Shown: positions 1 to 13,026 of the stretch, piece by piece
Layout: each line of letters starts with the position of its first letter
How positions within the stretch are numbered: the stretch's first letter is position 1
Origin: Dermatemys mawii
Taxonomy: Eukaryota; Chordata; Testudines; Dermatemydidae
NCBI GenBank assembly: GCA_007922305.1
Contig: ML677333.1
Span: 13,941,364-14,005,363 of the forward strand
DNA: 64,000 bases
Direction of reading: 5' to 3'
Made by a program: the position numbers and the translations under genes
The notes under the pieces: generated by a model
The model's input: the letters and a program-made list of their open reading frames with translations, nothing else
The model's database searches: none
Told to the model about the DNA's origin: nothing

Positions 1-3000
1 CCTGCTATAGTGTCAATTTTAAGCACACACTTAACTCAATGCAGGCTCTACTGAATAAGAATGAACAGCTGAACTGGGGCCTCTACTTTTGAAATCTTAT
101 AACCCAGGCTAAAAAAAAAAGCCCAATAATTATGCTATCAACAACCACCAAAATTCAATAGTCTCTTTTTGTTACATTATGTGGTGTTTAACTCTTAATA
201 TAGGCAATTAAACTGTCATTCACACTTAACACTTCCAAATGATTGCTTATAGTATTTCCATTTTTAAAAGGTGCCCCAAGCCTGCTTAACTTTAGGCACA
301 TGAGTAGTTCTACTGAAGTCACTTAAAGTCACAGGAGTAACTGTAACTGTTTTCTAGTTCTTTATTTTTCTAAACAAACAGTGATGAAAAGTATTCTACT
401 CACCTCTTAGACTTATCTTGAGAAACAAGAAATACATGCATTACCAGAATACTCCAAAATCAAGGTTTACAGTTCCCTCCAATCATTCTAAGAAGCGATT
501 CATCAGCTTTACAACAGAATAATTGTGGAACAAAATTTAAACAGTCAGGGTTTCAAGTTTGAAATTTTATAAATTCTTTGATATCCCACTGATTTTGAAA
601 TTTATGCATACATTTCCTAGTGCCCTGAAAGAGCACACTGGGAAAAAAAAATATCAATGGACAATGCAAATAGATAAAGTGCAAAAATAATATACTTAGA
701 TATAGTGGTGATGCAACTTTCCCAGGAGAATAAGAAACAAAAAAAACCTGATGTGCCTAAATATCAATCAGGCACCATGGTGAAAATTAAAAGTGAGGTG
801 CATAAGGAACTCATTGCATCATTTCTCAGTCACTAAAGACTATCAGTACTGTTATTTAAGCATTCATGGTACCTCACGGAAGGTTATAAATAGCTTTTGT
901 TCAATTTTTTCAAAACAAATTCAAGGTTTAATTTTATAAGGTGGTAAAGATCAGCTTTTTAAATTATGTAAAATACTACTCCCTACACAATGGTATTTCA
1001 TTGCAAACCGTTCAAAAGGATACTAACAACTAAAACACTACCATGTGACCTTTTGTTAAGGATGTTTCTGAGTATAAATACACAGGAGTGCTCTCCCCTG
1101 GGTATGTGTTCACAATGGATTTAATAGAACTGGGACATCTACTACACTGTGAGGGGCACACTAAGTCATGACAAGCCCTCCTCAACCAAACTCTTCTCTT
1201 GATTCCTCCTTCCTCCTGTAGTTGAAACCCCAACAGCATTTACATTTACTGTAACACTCAAGTGTTTTTCCTGTTACAAAAGGATAGATAATTACAATGC
1301 TAGATTGAGTGACTTATGCATTGCCAAAAGCGCACAGATTCTGTTTTCTCCATGTCTGTAAACAGCAGATAGAAGTTAAAGTTAAACAACACACAAGATC
1401 ATTTTCTACCAGGAACCTAGTTAGGGGGTGACAATGGTTGTAGAAAGCTCTATAATTCAGAAAGCACTGAAGCATCTTAATCACAATCACAACAAACATT
1501 TTACACAGTTTAATCTCAAAAGAGTTATGAGCTTTTGCAGTGAAGTCCTCATGTGAAAATTTTGACTCCTACTTCTGCAGAGTCAACCACACAAAGAATG
1601 TATTCATGTTACAGAAGTAAAGTAGGAGGGTTTGTATTTCATTCAGTTTATAAAATATGTTCCCATATGTGGGTTCATACATTCATTGTAGATAAACTTA
1701 CACCAAAAGTCAAACTGCCCTGCCTCAAAACTCATCACCTTTCATCCATCTACTTATGTGTCCCTCCCCAGAAAAAGCCTGACAGAACAAGTCATCCTGA
1801 AAGTCAACCAAGACAGGCTTCGAGTAACCAACAAGGGAAGCAAGTGTGGAGTCAGCGCCCTCTTGGCTGAGAATGTCCTGCCTCCAGCACCTCATGATTA
1901 AATTCAGGGAAGGAGTGGTTGGAGATGTTAGATCATATGCCCCAGATTACCAAAGAATTTTTTTTTTTGTTACCCAATCTAAAAGTTTATCTTCACAATA
2001 CATATTTTCAGCTGTGTTTGTGTTAAATATTTACAAGGGTTCCCCTATTCATCTTTCTGGAATTACAGTACTTTCGTTTGCTGTTCCCACTCCTCGGGAA
2101 TCCCCCAAACAGTTTATAACTCTCAGCTACAAGTTCATGATAGCATTTTTTAATTCCAAGGATCAAAGATAGAAGAACCATTATAATATGTATGACAATC
2201 AGATACTAGTCTTCTCATACTTTTGGCAAACTGGAAGACTTCTTGAAGACTGATATGGGAGATTCAGTTACTTGTCTCGATGTGGATGCAACTGCTATTG
2301 GAGCTCTTCTCTTTGCAGCTGTTTTGGTCTTTGAAAGACCAAAGGTCTCTTGTCTCCACATATTATAAAACAAGATACTTTGAATCTAGACGGTAGTAAG
2401 GGAATTTGATACTACATGAGATTATTTACTATACTTTTATCTCTCACTGTTTAATGCAACTCACACGGCAGACTATTCTGTAGTAAAATTAGCAACTGGA
2501 ATATGGTATCCAGAGTGCTACTTGTTGGATTGTTTCAATTAGCTAATTCTTTTATCACTCAGAGCTCTCTGGGAGTTTTTTTCCCCCTGTAATAGAAGAG
2601 GACAAACTAGTTTCCAAAAAGCAGATGATCCAAATTGTTAATATGAATAATCAGGGCATAGAAACAGGTAATTGTTTTGGGTGAGCCGAGATTGCATCCT
2701 CTCTTGCGTATTATGACAGTATCAGAATGTTGCTAATCAGCATGTAAAAAACTGAGAACCTATTTATTGGCTAACTTTTCAGATGCATTTTCTACCCACT
2801 TCTGTTCAACTGAGGGTTCGCAAACTTTATTACCAGGGATCACATCTCAACAGAGAAAGCCAATGGACCACTTCTCTCTCATAAGATTGTGCAGATCGTT
2901 TCTCCTCTCATTTGTGATCACATAACATCTCTTTAGCAATTGTTTTCCATGTATTTGTCTTCAACTTTAATATGATAAGGATCTAGCCTTTTTGAATTTG

Positions 3001-4480
3001 CTATGCAGTCTCCTTTGCTATTGATTTAACTTCCTCTTTCCCTGTACATTTTTGAACTGCTTATTCCTTTTGACCATGGTTTGCTTCCACTTGATCTCTT
3101 TGTTCCTGGACATACAGTCTAGATATCAAGATTTCTTCTTCCCAGGCTCCTTTGGGCACACTGACTAGTTGTCTTGTTCTCTGCTCCTCTGAGTATTTCC
3201 CTACTGATAGTGGTCAGCAGCTATATTCCCTGAAAGGGTCTCCTTTTTCCACCTCCTCTTTAGCAGTGGACCTGGCAGAGGCTGATCCCGCCTCCTACTT
3301 TCCAGCTACTTTTACATATGTCCAGATGCCTCTTTGCAATGAAGAGGTTCAATACTTGTGGAACTATCTGAAAAGACTTGGGGGTGGAGAGATTTTTAAA
3401 AAATTATAAACTACACCCAAAAGTTGGTGCAACACATATATTCTTTATAAAGGCAAATATAAACAGAAAACATAGTAAGCTATTTATTGTGAAAGAGCTA
3501 GTAAATCAAGTTTGTAGACTAGAATAACCTGCACGTGTCTGCACCACATTTCAGATGATTAATCAGGAGCCGTAGATGCTGGGTGATGCATAAGTGCTAA
3601 TATAGCCACTTGCTGATTTCAGAACAGAGCTGACACTATCTCCAATAAACTATGCCAGGTGTGAAATTTACAACCAAACCAATATTTGAAACTGAATGGG
3701 AATGAGCTGGTGACTCAATACTTTGTAGTAAATAGAAGTCCTTGGCAAGACTATCATCTTAAAAATTCTTACATTAAAATGGAATTTCTTTATTTGCTTA
3801 GCGTTGCTCTCAGATCAGTCACTCCCTCACCCTTCTCCACCCATTTGTAAACTTCTCAATCATCTGAACCTTCTTCCATGCAGCCTTCAGTGTGGTTCTA
3901 TCTTTTTGAGATCAACAACAAGACGCTTACTTTCCCCATTTTAAGTACATCTTAAAAACCCACTTCTGCCAATGCTATCTATAGAAAGCTTTGTCGATTT
4001 GCATAGGACATGTTTTTTCCTGTTCCCCTAAACTCTATCCACCTGCCAGACTACAAACTCACTGGGATCATCCCCCAAGGTTGACCAAACACATGTTCAG
4101 ATCAAACAGATGAAACGTCTCTTCAAAGATATGTAGCAAAGTCAGGTACCCATATGGAAAAGGAATTCACCAAAATGCATTGACCAGAAGAACTTTTACA
4201 TTTCCAGGTATTAATGGCTCTAAAATTGTTCTGGAACGTCAAAGCAATTACCATATAATATATTCCTAACACCTTAGATTATTAAAAGTGAAAGATTTAA
4301 AATCAAGTTTACTTTTCACCAATACTACTACTTTTTTTTTTTTTGGCACCACATTCAACTTGGGCAGTGAAAATAGCATAGTTACTTTGGTTTTATAGTT
4401 TGTTTCTAATATGTCATGCTTACATTTTCCACTGCAAGAGACTTTACTAAAAAACGTATGGGATCTTAAAAGAAGTTTTA
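1..4480. other. No recognised gene; old repeat relics
   Basis: AT-rich intron or intergenic DNA. About 1-55 and 270-335 hold a fragment of an old amniote interspersed repeat (motif TAAGCACACACTTAACTCAA / CACATGAGTAGTTCTACTGA). About 2812-2990 looks like an eroded hAT end (GGTTCGCAAACTTTATTACC). An 85-codon plus frame at 3152-3409 has no recognisable relatives. See the separate entry for 2215-2385. Confidence 0.5.
2215..2385 (-). other. Unexplained exon-like open segment with stop
   Basis: After a CCGTCTAG acceptor-like site the minus strand reads 56 open codons, IQSILFYNMWRQETFGLSKT through a Lys/Ser-rich stretch to FKKSSSLPKV and a TGA. The amino-acid composition is protein-like, but no family is recognised. 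The plus strand of the same stretch is also open (MGDSVTCLDVDATAIGALLF), so chance is a real possibility. Confidence 0.25.
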
Positions 4481-4494
4481 AGAAATATGGAGCA

Positions 4495-4557
4495 GTGATA
4501 TAAAGGGATGGACTAGATGACTGCATATACCTCTTCCAATCCTACTATCTATGAATC
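4495..4557 (+). mobile_element. CR1 LINE 3' tail fragment
   Basis: GATGGACTAGATGACTGCAT, then CTTCCAATCCTACTATCTAT, is the typical CR1 3' end. Confidence 0.75.
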
Positions 4558-4788
4558 ACATGTTGCTGCTGATGTAATAATGGAAGGGCATGCCTGAGAT
4601 TACTAAAAGGTGAACAAATGGCAGGAAAGAATAAAGGACGAAATTCTTACAACTCCATTTAGATAACTGTTCAATATTCCAAAAAGAGAAATAAATTGTG
4701 AGGACTCCTCCACTAAAAAAAGAATATAGAGATCAATGTCACATTTAAAATAAATTTTACAAGATTCCACAGGAACGCAGTACTAGAA

Positions 4789-5437
4789 CAGGAGTTTCAA
4801 AGTCCTAGCTCACAGGCTATCGGCAGCCCGAGAACCTCCCCGCTGTGGCCCACAGAGGAGAGACGTATGCAGACAGACTGCCGGCAATGTCCGCTGCAGA
4901 CGCCATTCCCCGCAGCTCCCATTGGCTGGCGGGAGAAGGACAGAGATCCCATCACTAGTCACAAGGCAGAGTCAGCATCATTAGTTGCTGGGCAGACAGC
5001 ATCACTTTTCCCCCCACAATGAATGTAAACAAGGCTAAACATCCAACACAACTATCTGATGAACACCATGCTGCAATCCTGTAGGTTTCAACTGCTCAGT
5101 CACTGAGGCCAAACATTAACAAACTGACAAAAATCATGTGTTTCCAGGTGTCTGGCCAACAGTAAAAACTCTCTGGCAGGCAAAAAATTGTATAAAGTTG
5201 TTTGACAGTTTTATTATTTCTAAGAAATTTGAAATAAATACAATATAAATGCTTTCTTTTCTGAACACCATCTTTTCTTAACACCATTATCCTAGTGCCA
5301 GGGTCTCAAACAATTTACCTTGGGGCCAGGGCCAGTCCTCAGATCCTCCCAGCATGCCAATAATGTCACATGACATTATTGGCTTGTTGAGAGGATCCGA
5401 GGACTGGCCCCAAGGTAAATTGAGTTTGAGACCCCTG
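4789..5437 (+). mobile_element. hAT element with transposase N-terminal remnant
   Basis: The element starts CAGGAGTTTCAAAGT and ends AGTTTGAGACCCCTG (TIR-like), flanked by imperfect 8-bp copies TACTAGAA (4781-4788) and CACTAGGA (5438-5445). The interior reads in fragments LSDEHHAAIL, AQSLRPNINKLT and CQVSG (plus strand, about 5055-5150), which resembles the GTF2IRD2-type hAT transposase. Its right end is a long palindrome (next entry). Confidence 0.65.
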
Positions 5438-5449
5438 CACTAGGATAAT
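5286..5449. repeat. 164-bp near-perfect palindrome at an hAT end
   Basis: The left arm begins ATTATCCTAGTGCCAGGGTC and the right arm ends GACCCCTGCACTAGGATAAT. The centre is AATAATGTCA-CA-TGACATTATT near 5370. The symmetry runs beyond the transposon end into the flanking target sequence on both sides. Confidence 0.9.
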
Positions 5450-7690
5450 AGTAGCATTAGACTTGTCCACCTTGTAGAGCCTGGCATGTATGTTGCTGAG
5501 ATAGTTACTTAAACTCTCTAGGATGTTAAAAATGCAGCCAAGATCATCCTTATCAAACCATATGAAAAACACTGGCACTCTGTCCACCTCCTATAATAAC
5601 TGTACCTTTTAAACTCTCAGTTAAAGCTACCAGTGTTGCTTCAGAAGCCAAAACTTACTCCAGAGGGATGTGTTGGGCATCAAATGTTCTTTATTCAGGA
5701 AAAGCTTTCATTTAAAAAAGGTTCAAAGTACAGAGAATGATCAATGCACTTCTGTGAACAAATTCTTACTATGCTATGGAGAATGACTGCCTAATGGTGA
5801 AATCATATCACATATCTATTTGAAGAATGTAGGACTGGTTGCTGTCTTGTCCACACTACGAAAAAACCAACAACAGCAAACAAACAAAAAGCAGGGATCA
5901 GAGGATGAATATAGAAGAAGCTTGCTTTGCTAGATAGCCAAATAAATTCCTCTTCTCCATTCTATCTGGGAGACTTTTCAATATAATATTTCTTGGGGAT
6001 GCAGAACACTACTTTGGTTATTGGGTAATTTTGATAAGAAAGTTCTGGTTGAATAAGTTCTAATATATGAAACTGGCAAAGAGACATGGCTGAGTGTTGC
6101 TTTGTACATGCTCACAAGGTAAATCTGAATTGTAATGATCACTTCACTTAAGCGTAATAAGTTTTAAAAAAGACTACCTAGCGTTGTGTTGAATTGTTTA
6201 ACACGTATTAAAATTTAAAGCTTGCAAACACATTTTATTGAATTTCACAAATATTTCATTAAGTTTGTTTTCCTTCTTTATTAAGCAATGCTTTAAGACA
6301 GGTAGAGACAAGCTAGAGTTTCTGTTACACAACAGCAGGCTCCCATGATAAACTTGATTACAATAACCCTGTCAGAAGTGAACTTCCTCCTCAGCGCTTT
6401 GCTTTTAAAAAAGCCTCACCCTTGCTTATTATAATTCTGAAGTAGTTTCAGGAAAAAAAGAAGGGCTATTGGCACCTGTTAATTGCATATCTGCAATAAC
6501 ATTTAAAAAAAAAAAAAAAAGGAAACAAAATCCCACCAAGTGGAATGTACTCCAAAAACAAGAACAGGACTGAGAAGGGAGCTGGTGTTTATCGTTTGGA
6601 CTGAAAAAAATGAAGGCAGCAGAGTTGATTTGCACACCTTATATGCTTCTATTTATATTTCTTACTAAGTTCTAAAAACTCAGCCTTAACTGGCTTCTGT
6701 GTCAATTCTAACATCTTTGGGGAAGGGGAACAGAAATAAGAATTTTATGAAATGACACTCACTGGATTCTCACTGGCATACATCCAAACCCCAAGAGCCA
6801 GAAAAATAAAAGAGGCGCATCCCACTTTCTATCATTGTACCACTCGAATGGTTACTACCAAGTAACCATCTCTGTTCTGTGCTTACATTTTATGGTGTAA
6901 ACCAATTTGTTTGGTTCTAAAAATTGTACCTCCCAAAGCAATTCTAAGTTTCTTATACACTGCCCAATCAAGTTTGCTTCTTGGAAACCGTAAGTGCTTT
7001 AGAAGACATATGTGCTTTAACCATGATGTAATCTTAATTGTGGCACTGCCATAATACACGTCAAAATACTCTTCAAAGAAAAACCAATGCATTCTTCAAT
7101 AAAACAATTTTACCATAATATTACCTTAAAAAGTGTGTATAGCACTTTAAAATTTGGACAAACTTGCCAAGCAAAGAAGAGGATTCCTGCTCCATCAAGT
7201 TTACAAATTAAGATCCCGATCCTGATTTCGATAGAGTTCTCCTTGGACACAAGAATCTGCCTGCACTTTGTGGATTCAACTGTACAAAAGGGCCTAAAGA
7301 CTCACATGGAAGTAGAGAATGATGTACAGTTGTCACTAGACTGGGGAAAGTTTTATGGAAATGAACAAACATTTCAACTTAATTCCCAACAGATCAGTCT
7401 TAGAGTTGGTTAACAGATTTATCTACAGTCAGGAAGCTGCCTACAATAAAAATGCAAATGTACAATCCAACAAACCTGGGAGACTAGAACATTTTAAATG
7501 CTGGCATTTTCCTATAAGGGATGCTGACAACTTTAATTATTTGAGATTACCTAATTTCAATAGAGTGCCCATGTCTAATTTGAAGAGAGTGCCTTTCAAT
7601 TGCATGTCTTTAAATTAATTTAAAAATAAAAAATAAAAAAAAGGGGGGAGATTTTCAAAAAAGCCAAAAATATTTAGGAGCACAAGTCCC
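5450..7690. other. No recognised gene
   Basis: AT-rich sequence with scattered short chance frames on both strands. At 6518 the minus strand has a good acceptor (T tract, TTATTGCAG) but only about 20 open codons follow. A 108-codon plus frame at 7087-7413 has no recognisable family. Confidence 0.45.
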
Positions 7691-7694
7691 AATG

Positions 7695-7835
7695 GAAGGA
7701 GGAGGTCATCCTCAGTTCCAATCCTGCCTCTGCCACCAATTCACTGTGTAGCCGTGGGCAAGTCACTGTCACAGTTTACCCACCATAATATTCTTTTCTC
7801 ACAGGAAAGATGTAAAGATAAATTCACTAATGACT
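7695..7835 (+). mobile_element. MIR SINE
   Basis: CAGTTCCAATCCTGCCTCTG, then GTGGGCAAGTCACTGTCACA, is the classical MIR core and right part. Confidence 0.75.
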
Positions 7836-8475
7836 GAGGCATGCTGATATTATAGTGATGAATGCCAAAGAGGAGACCATGAAGAACCGAACCATTCTGT
7901 AGTCAGTGCAGGGGCTGGATGGCATACAGTAAATAAGGGAATGGAGCCACACACTGGAATTATGAAGAGAAAAATAAATATTGAACAGCTGCTTCATTTT
8001 CCAAGCACCATCCATCCTATGCACTAAAAAATGGGTCCTATATTAAAAACAGTATGTGATCACGTAATTAAAGACTGCAGCCTAATGCATACACCAAAGA
8101 GGACCAAATTAAGCTTATAAGGAAACCTCAATTCTGGTATTTCCTAATTTTTAAGTGTTTACCTTTGCAAACAAAATAACTTCTAAATGTAGGGGGGGTT
8201 TTGTATGCAAGTTATATCAGTTTAACTTATCCACGAATCGAAGTCCTGCATTTTCTGTAAGACTGGAACAAGACAATGCTCAAAAATCTGATTCAAACAG
8301 TCTGGAAAAACACAAATAACCTGTTTACTATGAAAGTATAATTGGAATATTAGAGAGAAATAAACTGAATAATTCATAAAATGCTGTGTGTCATGTCTTC
8401 TATTCCAGAATGGCACCATATGCTCTATCCACTTAATCTAACATTATTAAGCTTCTGCTTTTACTGCATTTTTAC

Positions 8476-8638
8476 CCATCAGATTTTTTGTGGATTTTCC
8501 TTCCCTTTGCTTGTGCTGGGCTGCTACCATGATTCACCAATGTGAAAGAGACTTGGTAATCAAGATGAAAAGGTGAGCCATGCTGAAGAGATGAACATTC
8601 ACTAGCAAGCTGTCCTAACTCCTCCTCCAAAACAAAAA
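8476..8638 (-). other. Unexplained exon-like open segment
   Basis: The acceptor AATATTTCTCAG and the donor GATGG|GTAAAA bracket 163 open nt, which read FVLEEELGQLASECSSLQHG and on to GRKIHKKSDG. The composition is protein-like. The incoming phase is 1 and the outgoing phase 2. No family is recognised and it does not fit TAF1B as I know it. Confidence 0.3.
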
Positions 8639-8699
8639 CTGAGAAATATTTAAGCAAAGATTTCATATACATCTATTTTTAATGGGGCAACTTTTAGCC

Positions 8700-11600
8700 T
8701 ACAGTAAAGAAACCTAGGCTCTCCTCCCTTCCCCGCATACACTTTAAAATATATATCTGAAAAGATAAAATATTAAGTCATAACATCCACTTGAAATCCT
8801 AGACGGATGACATTAAACTACATCTAATTTATATAACCTGCATATATTTTGGGGAAAAAAGATTAATGTAACCATTTTGTGGTTGTGAGAGTTTTAGATT
8901 TAAGTATTCCCACTGTTCAATCTTTTAACACTGACAGCAAACAAATTCTGAGTCACCTTTAGTAAAATGGGGCTGCAAGCAGCTGTGCTAAAACAACATT
9001 ATGGAGGAGTGGCAGCACCTTCCATAGGCAAGGCTGAGTAGAGCTCTTTGTTTAAGATTGATATATCATGTATTCTCGTACAATGCGGTCTTTCAAAAGA
9101 AAGCACAAGTGTTAGCTAGAGACTTGAGATAGAACAATGCTAAAATACACTTTAAATCTGAATTACACAAAAGAAATATATAAATGAATAATTCAAGGGT
9201 CTCTGAATACTCCTCCTCTGCCTTTCAGAGCATAAAACACCCAAAGTACTACATTTTCAGAGGAGTCCACAGTTCTATATTCTCAAGCAAAAAGAGTAGA
9301 CTCAGCACAAAATGAGTAGACTAAAGAGCATGATTATACTAATGTATTGTTTACTACAGTTCATTTGTAACTAGACAAATGATTAGTGATACTAAACCAG
9401 CCACCGATTTTACAATGACACTGTCATGACTAAGATCATTCAGTAAAGTACCTGGTTACCAAATAAAATTGGTTAAAAACTAGAAGAGCAGCAAGCAAGT
9501 AGAGCTAGTCAGGAAATTTCCACTATCATTGTTTTCCAAACAGCAAATGCCTGTTTCACAAAATTCATGTTTCGATAGGAAAATTACAGTGTTGCTGAAA
9601 AAATAATTTTCTGTCAGAAAAATTGAAGTGATGGCTCCCAGGCTGCCCACCTGAACAGTTTTTTGTCAATTATTTTCACCCAGAAGCTGAAAATTTTACT
9701 TTGGTACTCCCAAAACAGAAGTTTTCTGGAAAGCTTTTCCCACTAAATCTTTGGTGGGAAGGAATTTCCATTTTCTGGCTGACTCTATAGATGTAACAGG
9801 GCATGCCAACAGAATACAACTGAGTAACTAAAAACCAAGGAACGTGTAAGCAAACACCATTCAATAGTTTGTGCTTGTTCACCTATCAACAAATGCACTT
9901 TTGGAGTGCACTGCAGCACAAGGCATAACACTAGCAGAAAAAAACCACACCTCCTCCTGTGTTAGAACAATTAGTAGTTTGTCAATGAATCTTCATAAAA
10001 TGGTTTGTTAAAAAAGAAACCAAATGAAAACCTTCCACTGTAATACTATTTGCCAAAAAATATTCCATATCAAAAATATTACATTGTATCTGAATTTCTG
10101 TTTAAACCCTCTTTCCCCATTCCACTCCAATTCTCCTTTCTTCCTACTCTTTCTTTTTACCTTGAAGCTGTATCAGCAACAGCAATCTGAGTAGATGTTC
10201 AAGACAACTTTAAATCTACCGCTGGGCAGGATCAGAGTTTGAAAGGGAAGCTGCTGCCGCCCTATTCCACCCTTCTTAAGTTACTTGCGGAGCTTTGTAG
10301 GCCAAGCATTTTAATGTGAACACAGTGGAACAATTAGTTTTGCAAGTGAACTGGGTGATGGGCTTCTCTTTCAAAATCCATTCCTGTTGATTGGGGCCCA
10401 GTAATTGAACATTTCCATCTGCAAAGAAAAGAAGAATGCAAAGGAACAAAAGAAGAAAAGGGAGAGAGAAGAATAAGGAAAATAATTTAATTTTAATCTG
10501 CCCCTTAATCATAAATTTGAAGAAATGATGGGTTACAGGCACCATATTTTCAAGTTACCATTTTACCCACAAAAGCCACTCCATATTCAGACCTGATTTT
10601 ATGTATGTACACAGTTACATCTGTTTATGCTATTTACAAATGCACTTTTTTCTGCTTTTTCTTTTGGTTACTTGTGCAGTCACAACAGCCCAGAGAATTT
10701 TAATTCTCTTCCTTCTTGTGCAGTAGGCTTGTATACTAAGTTTGATCAATTACATATGTGGAAACCATTCAAAGCAAGGGAGTTCATAGCTGTCACTTAA
10801 TGCCTGTAGAACCTTTATTAGTGAAGATGATGCAAGAACAGTAAAGAACTCAGCTTGCCTCTCAGATTTCAAAATAAGTCTGCACAGCTGTCAGTCTAAA
10901 AATTTTTTTAAAACTTCCAAACTGAATACTTTAGAAATGGAATAACTGAGATGAACAGGTTACCATGATGACACCATTTTTTTGCAGTGCCACTTCTCAG
11001 AGCGGAACCATATCTTCAAGGACTTGTTTTCTTACTTCTGACCTGACAAACCAGGAAATGGAAGAAACTAAATATCATGAATACTTAAATATTTTTACGG
11101 AAATTGGATATAACAAGGATCTGGTTGATGATGAAGCTTTATGGTCTCCATATGTGCGTATCTAACAGTCACCATCTTGGCCAACACTAGAGTTTGAACT
11201 GGGGACTTCCATAGCTAAAATTCTTGAGTCTCTACAGCACTAGCTAACAGACTCACAACCCATCTGGGAACAGAAGGGGATGGACGGACATGGACACTCA
11301 TGCTCTCTGACCAGTGGGTTACAAATTTATTCAGAAAAACGGGAAATGCAGATCTTCAACCCAAGCTGTTTTATGAAGTGAAGTAATAGCAAATGACATA
11401 TGCAGGTACTAGTAAAATACTCTGGATTTACAAGTCAAAATTAAAAATAGGGGAACTTCTTGCATATTAAAAACTCCAAAGAGATGAGGAAATGGTTTAG
11501 TATGTTCATTTAAGGGATATATTTCAAAACCCAGACTATATCTGTGTCACTTAGATAAATTATTTCAGTCAAATTGAAGGTAAGAATTTCAACAGAGTAA

Positions 11601-12680
11601 CCTGATGCAAGATACAGAACACCAGAAATAAAAAGGAATTTTACTCTTCTGTAATAGGCAGGACAAAGTAGGTAAGTACAGTTCTAAAACAGTGTGATTC
11701 ATTTAATCAGCCCCTCCTAGAAAAGTACTATAATTAGGAAGAATAAATCCACACCTATAACTAAAGAAATACTGCCTAGTTTATAAACTTGCACAGCTTG
11801 CCCAAACAGTAAATGTTAAGCAGCTCCTAATTTTTCTGCTATTGAAGTTGAGGAAATAAATTTATACCGAATCTTTGATTTCAAAAGATCCCAAATACAC
11901 TACATATACAGAAATCACTTAGTCAATTACTGAAATGCACTCATTTTTTAGGTGAAACATGGTAGCTGTTTAACAGCATGCAAATGCAAGCCTACTGCAA
12001 AGATACAGCCAATTACTATGGCCTCACTGGTGCTGCACTCACCCAAGTGCATCAAAAGCATTTCTGGGGGCATATCCCATGGTTCTGTGTGCTGCACTAA
12101 GCTGAGCTGCTCTAGGATTCTTTCTCCCCAGTGAATTGTAGGACAATTTGTCTGTCCTTTTGGGAAAAGGGGGAATTTTGGGAAGGCACTGGAGGATCAT
12201 CAACACTCCTCACTGCAAAGTATACTGGTTACCAGCCTGACAGAAAGTGGCACCCAAGTTCTAGCCTATTCCCCCAGACAAGGCAACCACCCTGGGTTTA
12301 AAGTACCACCAGACCTGGGTGAGATGGCTTCATATGTGGACAGTATGCGGGAGGGAGGGAGGGAAGAGAGCGGCTAGGGGCAACAGCCAAGTAAGAGCTC
12401 AAAATAACTGCAGCAACACATACCTCCAAAGAGAAACTCTAACAAATCAGTGCCAACTGACATCTTGCTAGGGAATTCATTCAGTATGGACTGAGAGGAA
12501 AAAGTGACACCTTACTGAGTCACCAAGAGGAGAGGCAGTGTTCTAGTGGACTGAAGGAAGGAGGAGCTAGAAAATTGTCCTCTAATTCACAGAAGAGGAT
12601 TAGCAAACTGCCTCATAGTGCTGTCCCTGTGCCTCAAACCTGACTTAAAAGGATCATCTCAGAGCTCTATTTAACAACAG
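8700..12680. other. No recognised gene (apart from the exon-like segment at 10285-10418)
   Basis: AT-rich sequence. About 9590-9790 contains a degenerate inverted-repeat element (GAAATTTCC/GGAATTTCC-like ends). A similar relic lies near 52620. About 11180-11265 has a tRNA-SINE-like GTTTGAACTGGGGACTT. The rest shows nothing I can name. Confidence 0.4.
10285..10418 (-). other. Unexplained exon-like open segment with strong acceptor
   Basis: A pyrimidine tract of about 50 nt (10420-10470) ends in CTTTGCAG. Then 134 nt stay open to a donor CCGCAA|GTAACT. The frame reads GNVQLLGPNQQEWILKEKPI, then TQFTCKTNCSTVFTLKCLAYKAPQ. The other two frames close early. Phase is 1 in, 0 out. I do not recognise the protein; it is not a known TAF1B block. 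Confidence 0.35.
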
Positions 12681-12689
12681 GCTTTAAGG

Positions 12690-13013
12690 CAGCGGTTCTC
12701 AAACTGGGGGTCCCAACTCCCCGGGGGGGTTGCGGCACAATTCCTGTGGGGGTCACGAGCCCCTGACACTGTTGAAATACCGCCAAATCAAATCCTTCTG
12801 CCTTTGCACTGATGTACCATACGCATCAGGGTGTTTGCCGGAAATCTGCTGAATCGGTCGTTTCTGCTTTTGGTGGCATTTCGGAGAGACACAGACGCCA
12901 ACGGAACGTCCGCCAAAATGCCACCAAAAGCAGAAGGACATACCTCCTGGGTTGGGACACCAAGCTAAGTTGCAAAAAAGGGGTCGCCGAGAAGGCAAGT
13001 TTGAGAACCATTG
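12690..13013. mobile_element. Short hAT MITE with perfect 8-bp target duplication
   Basis: The TIRs are CAGCGGTTCTCAAACT and, from the other end, CAATGGTTCTCAAACT. The target duplication CTTTAAGG is perfect (12682-12689 and 13014-13021). Inside is an inverted repeat with arms CTGCTTTTGGTGGCATTT and its complement (about 12865-12935). Confidence 0.92.
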
Positions 13014-13026
13014 CTTTAAGGGACTG

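Noticed and set aside
6429..6635. Minus-strand exon after a strong TTATTGCAG acceptor
   Set aside because: Only about 20 codons remain before a stop, with no supporting partner; most of the frame is a poly-T translation.
7087..7413. 108-codon plus-strand frame
   Set aside because: There is no motif, promoter or splice context, and nearby frames of similar length are also open.
12340..12370. GGGAGGGAGGGA run as a possible G-quadruplex or satellite
   Set aside because: It is too short and isolated to call a feature.
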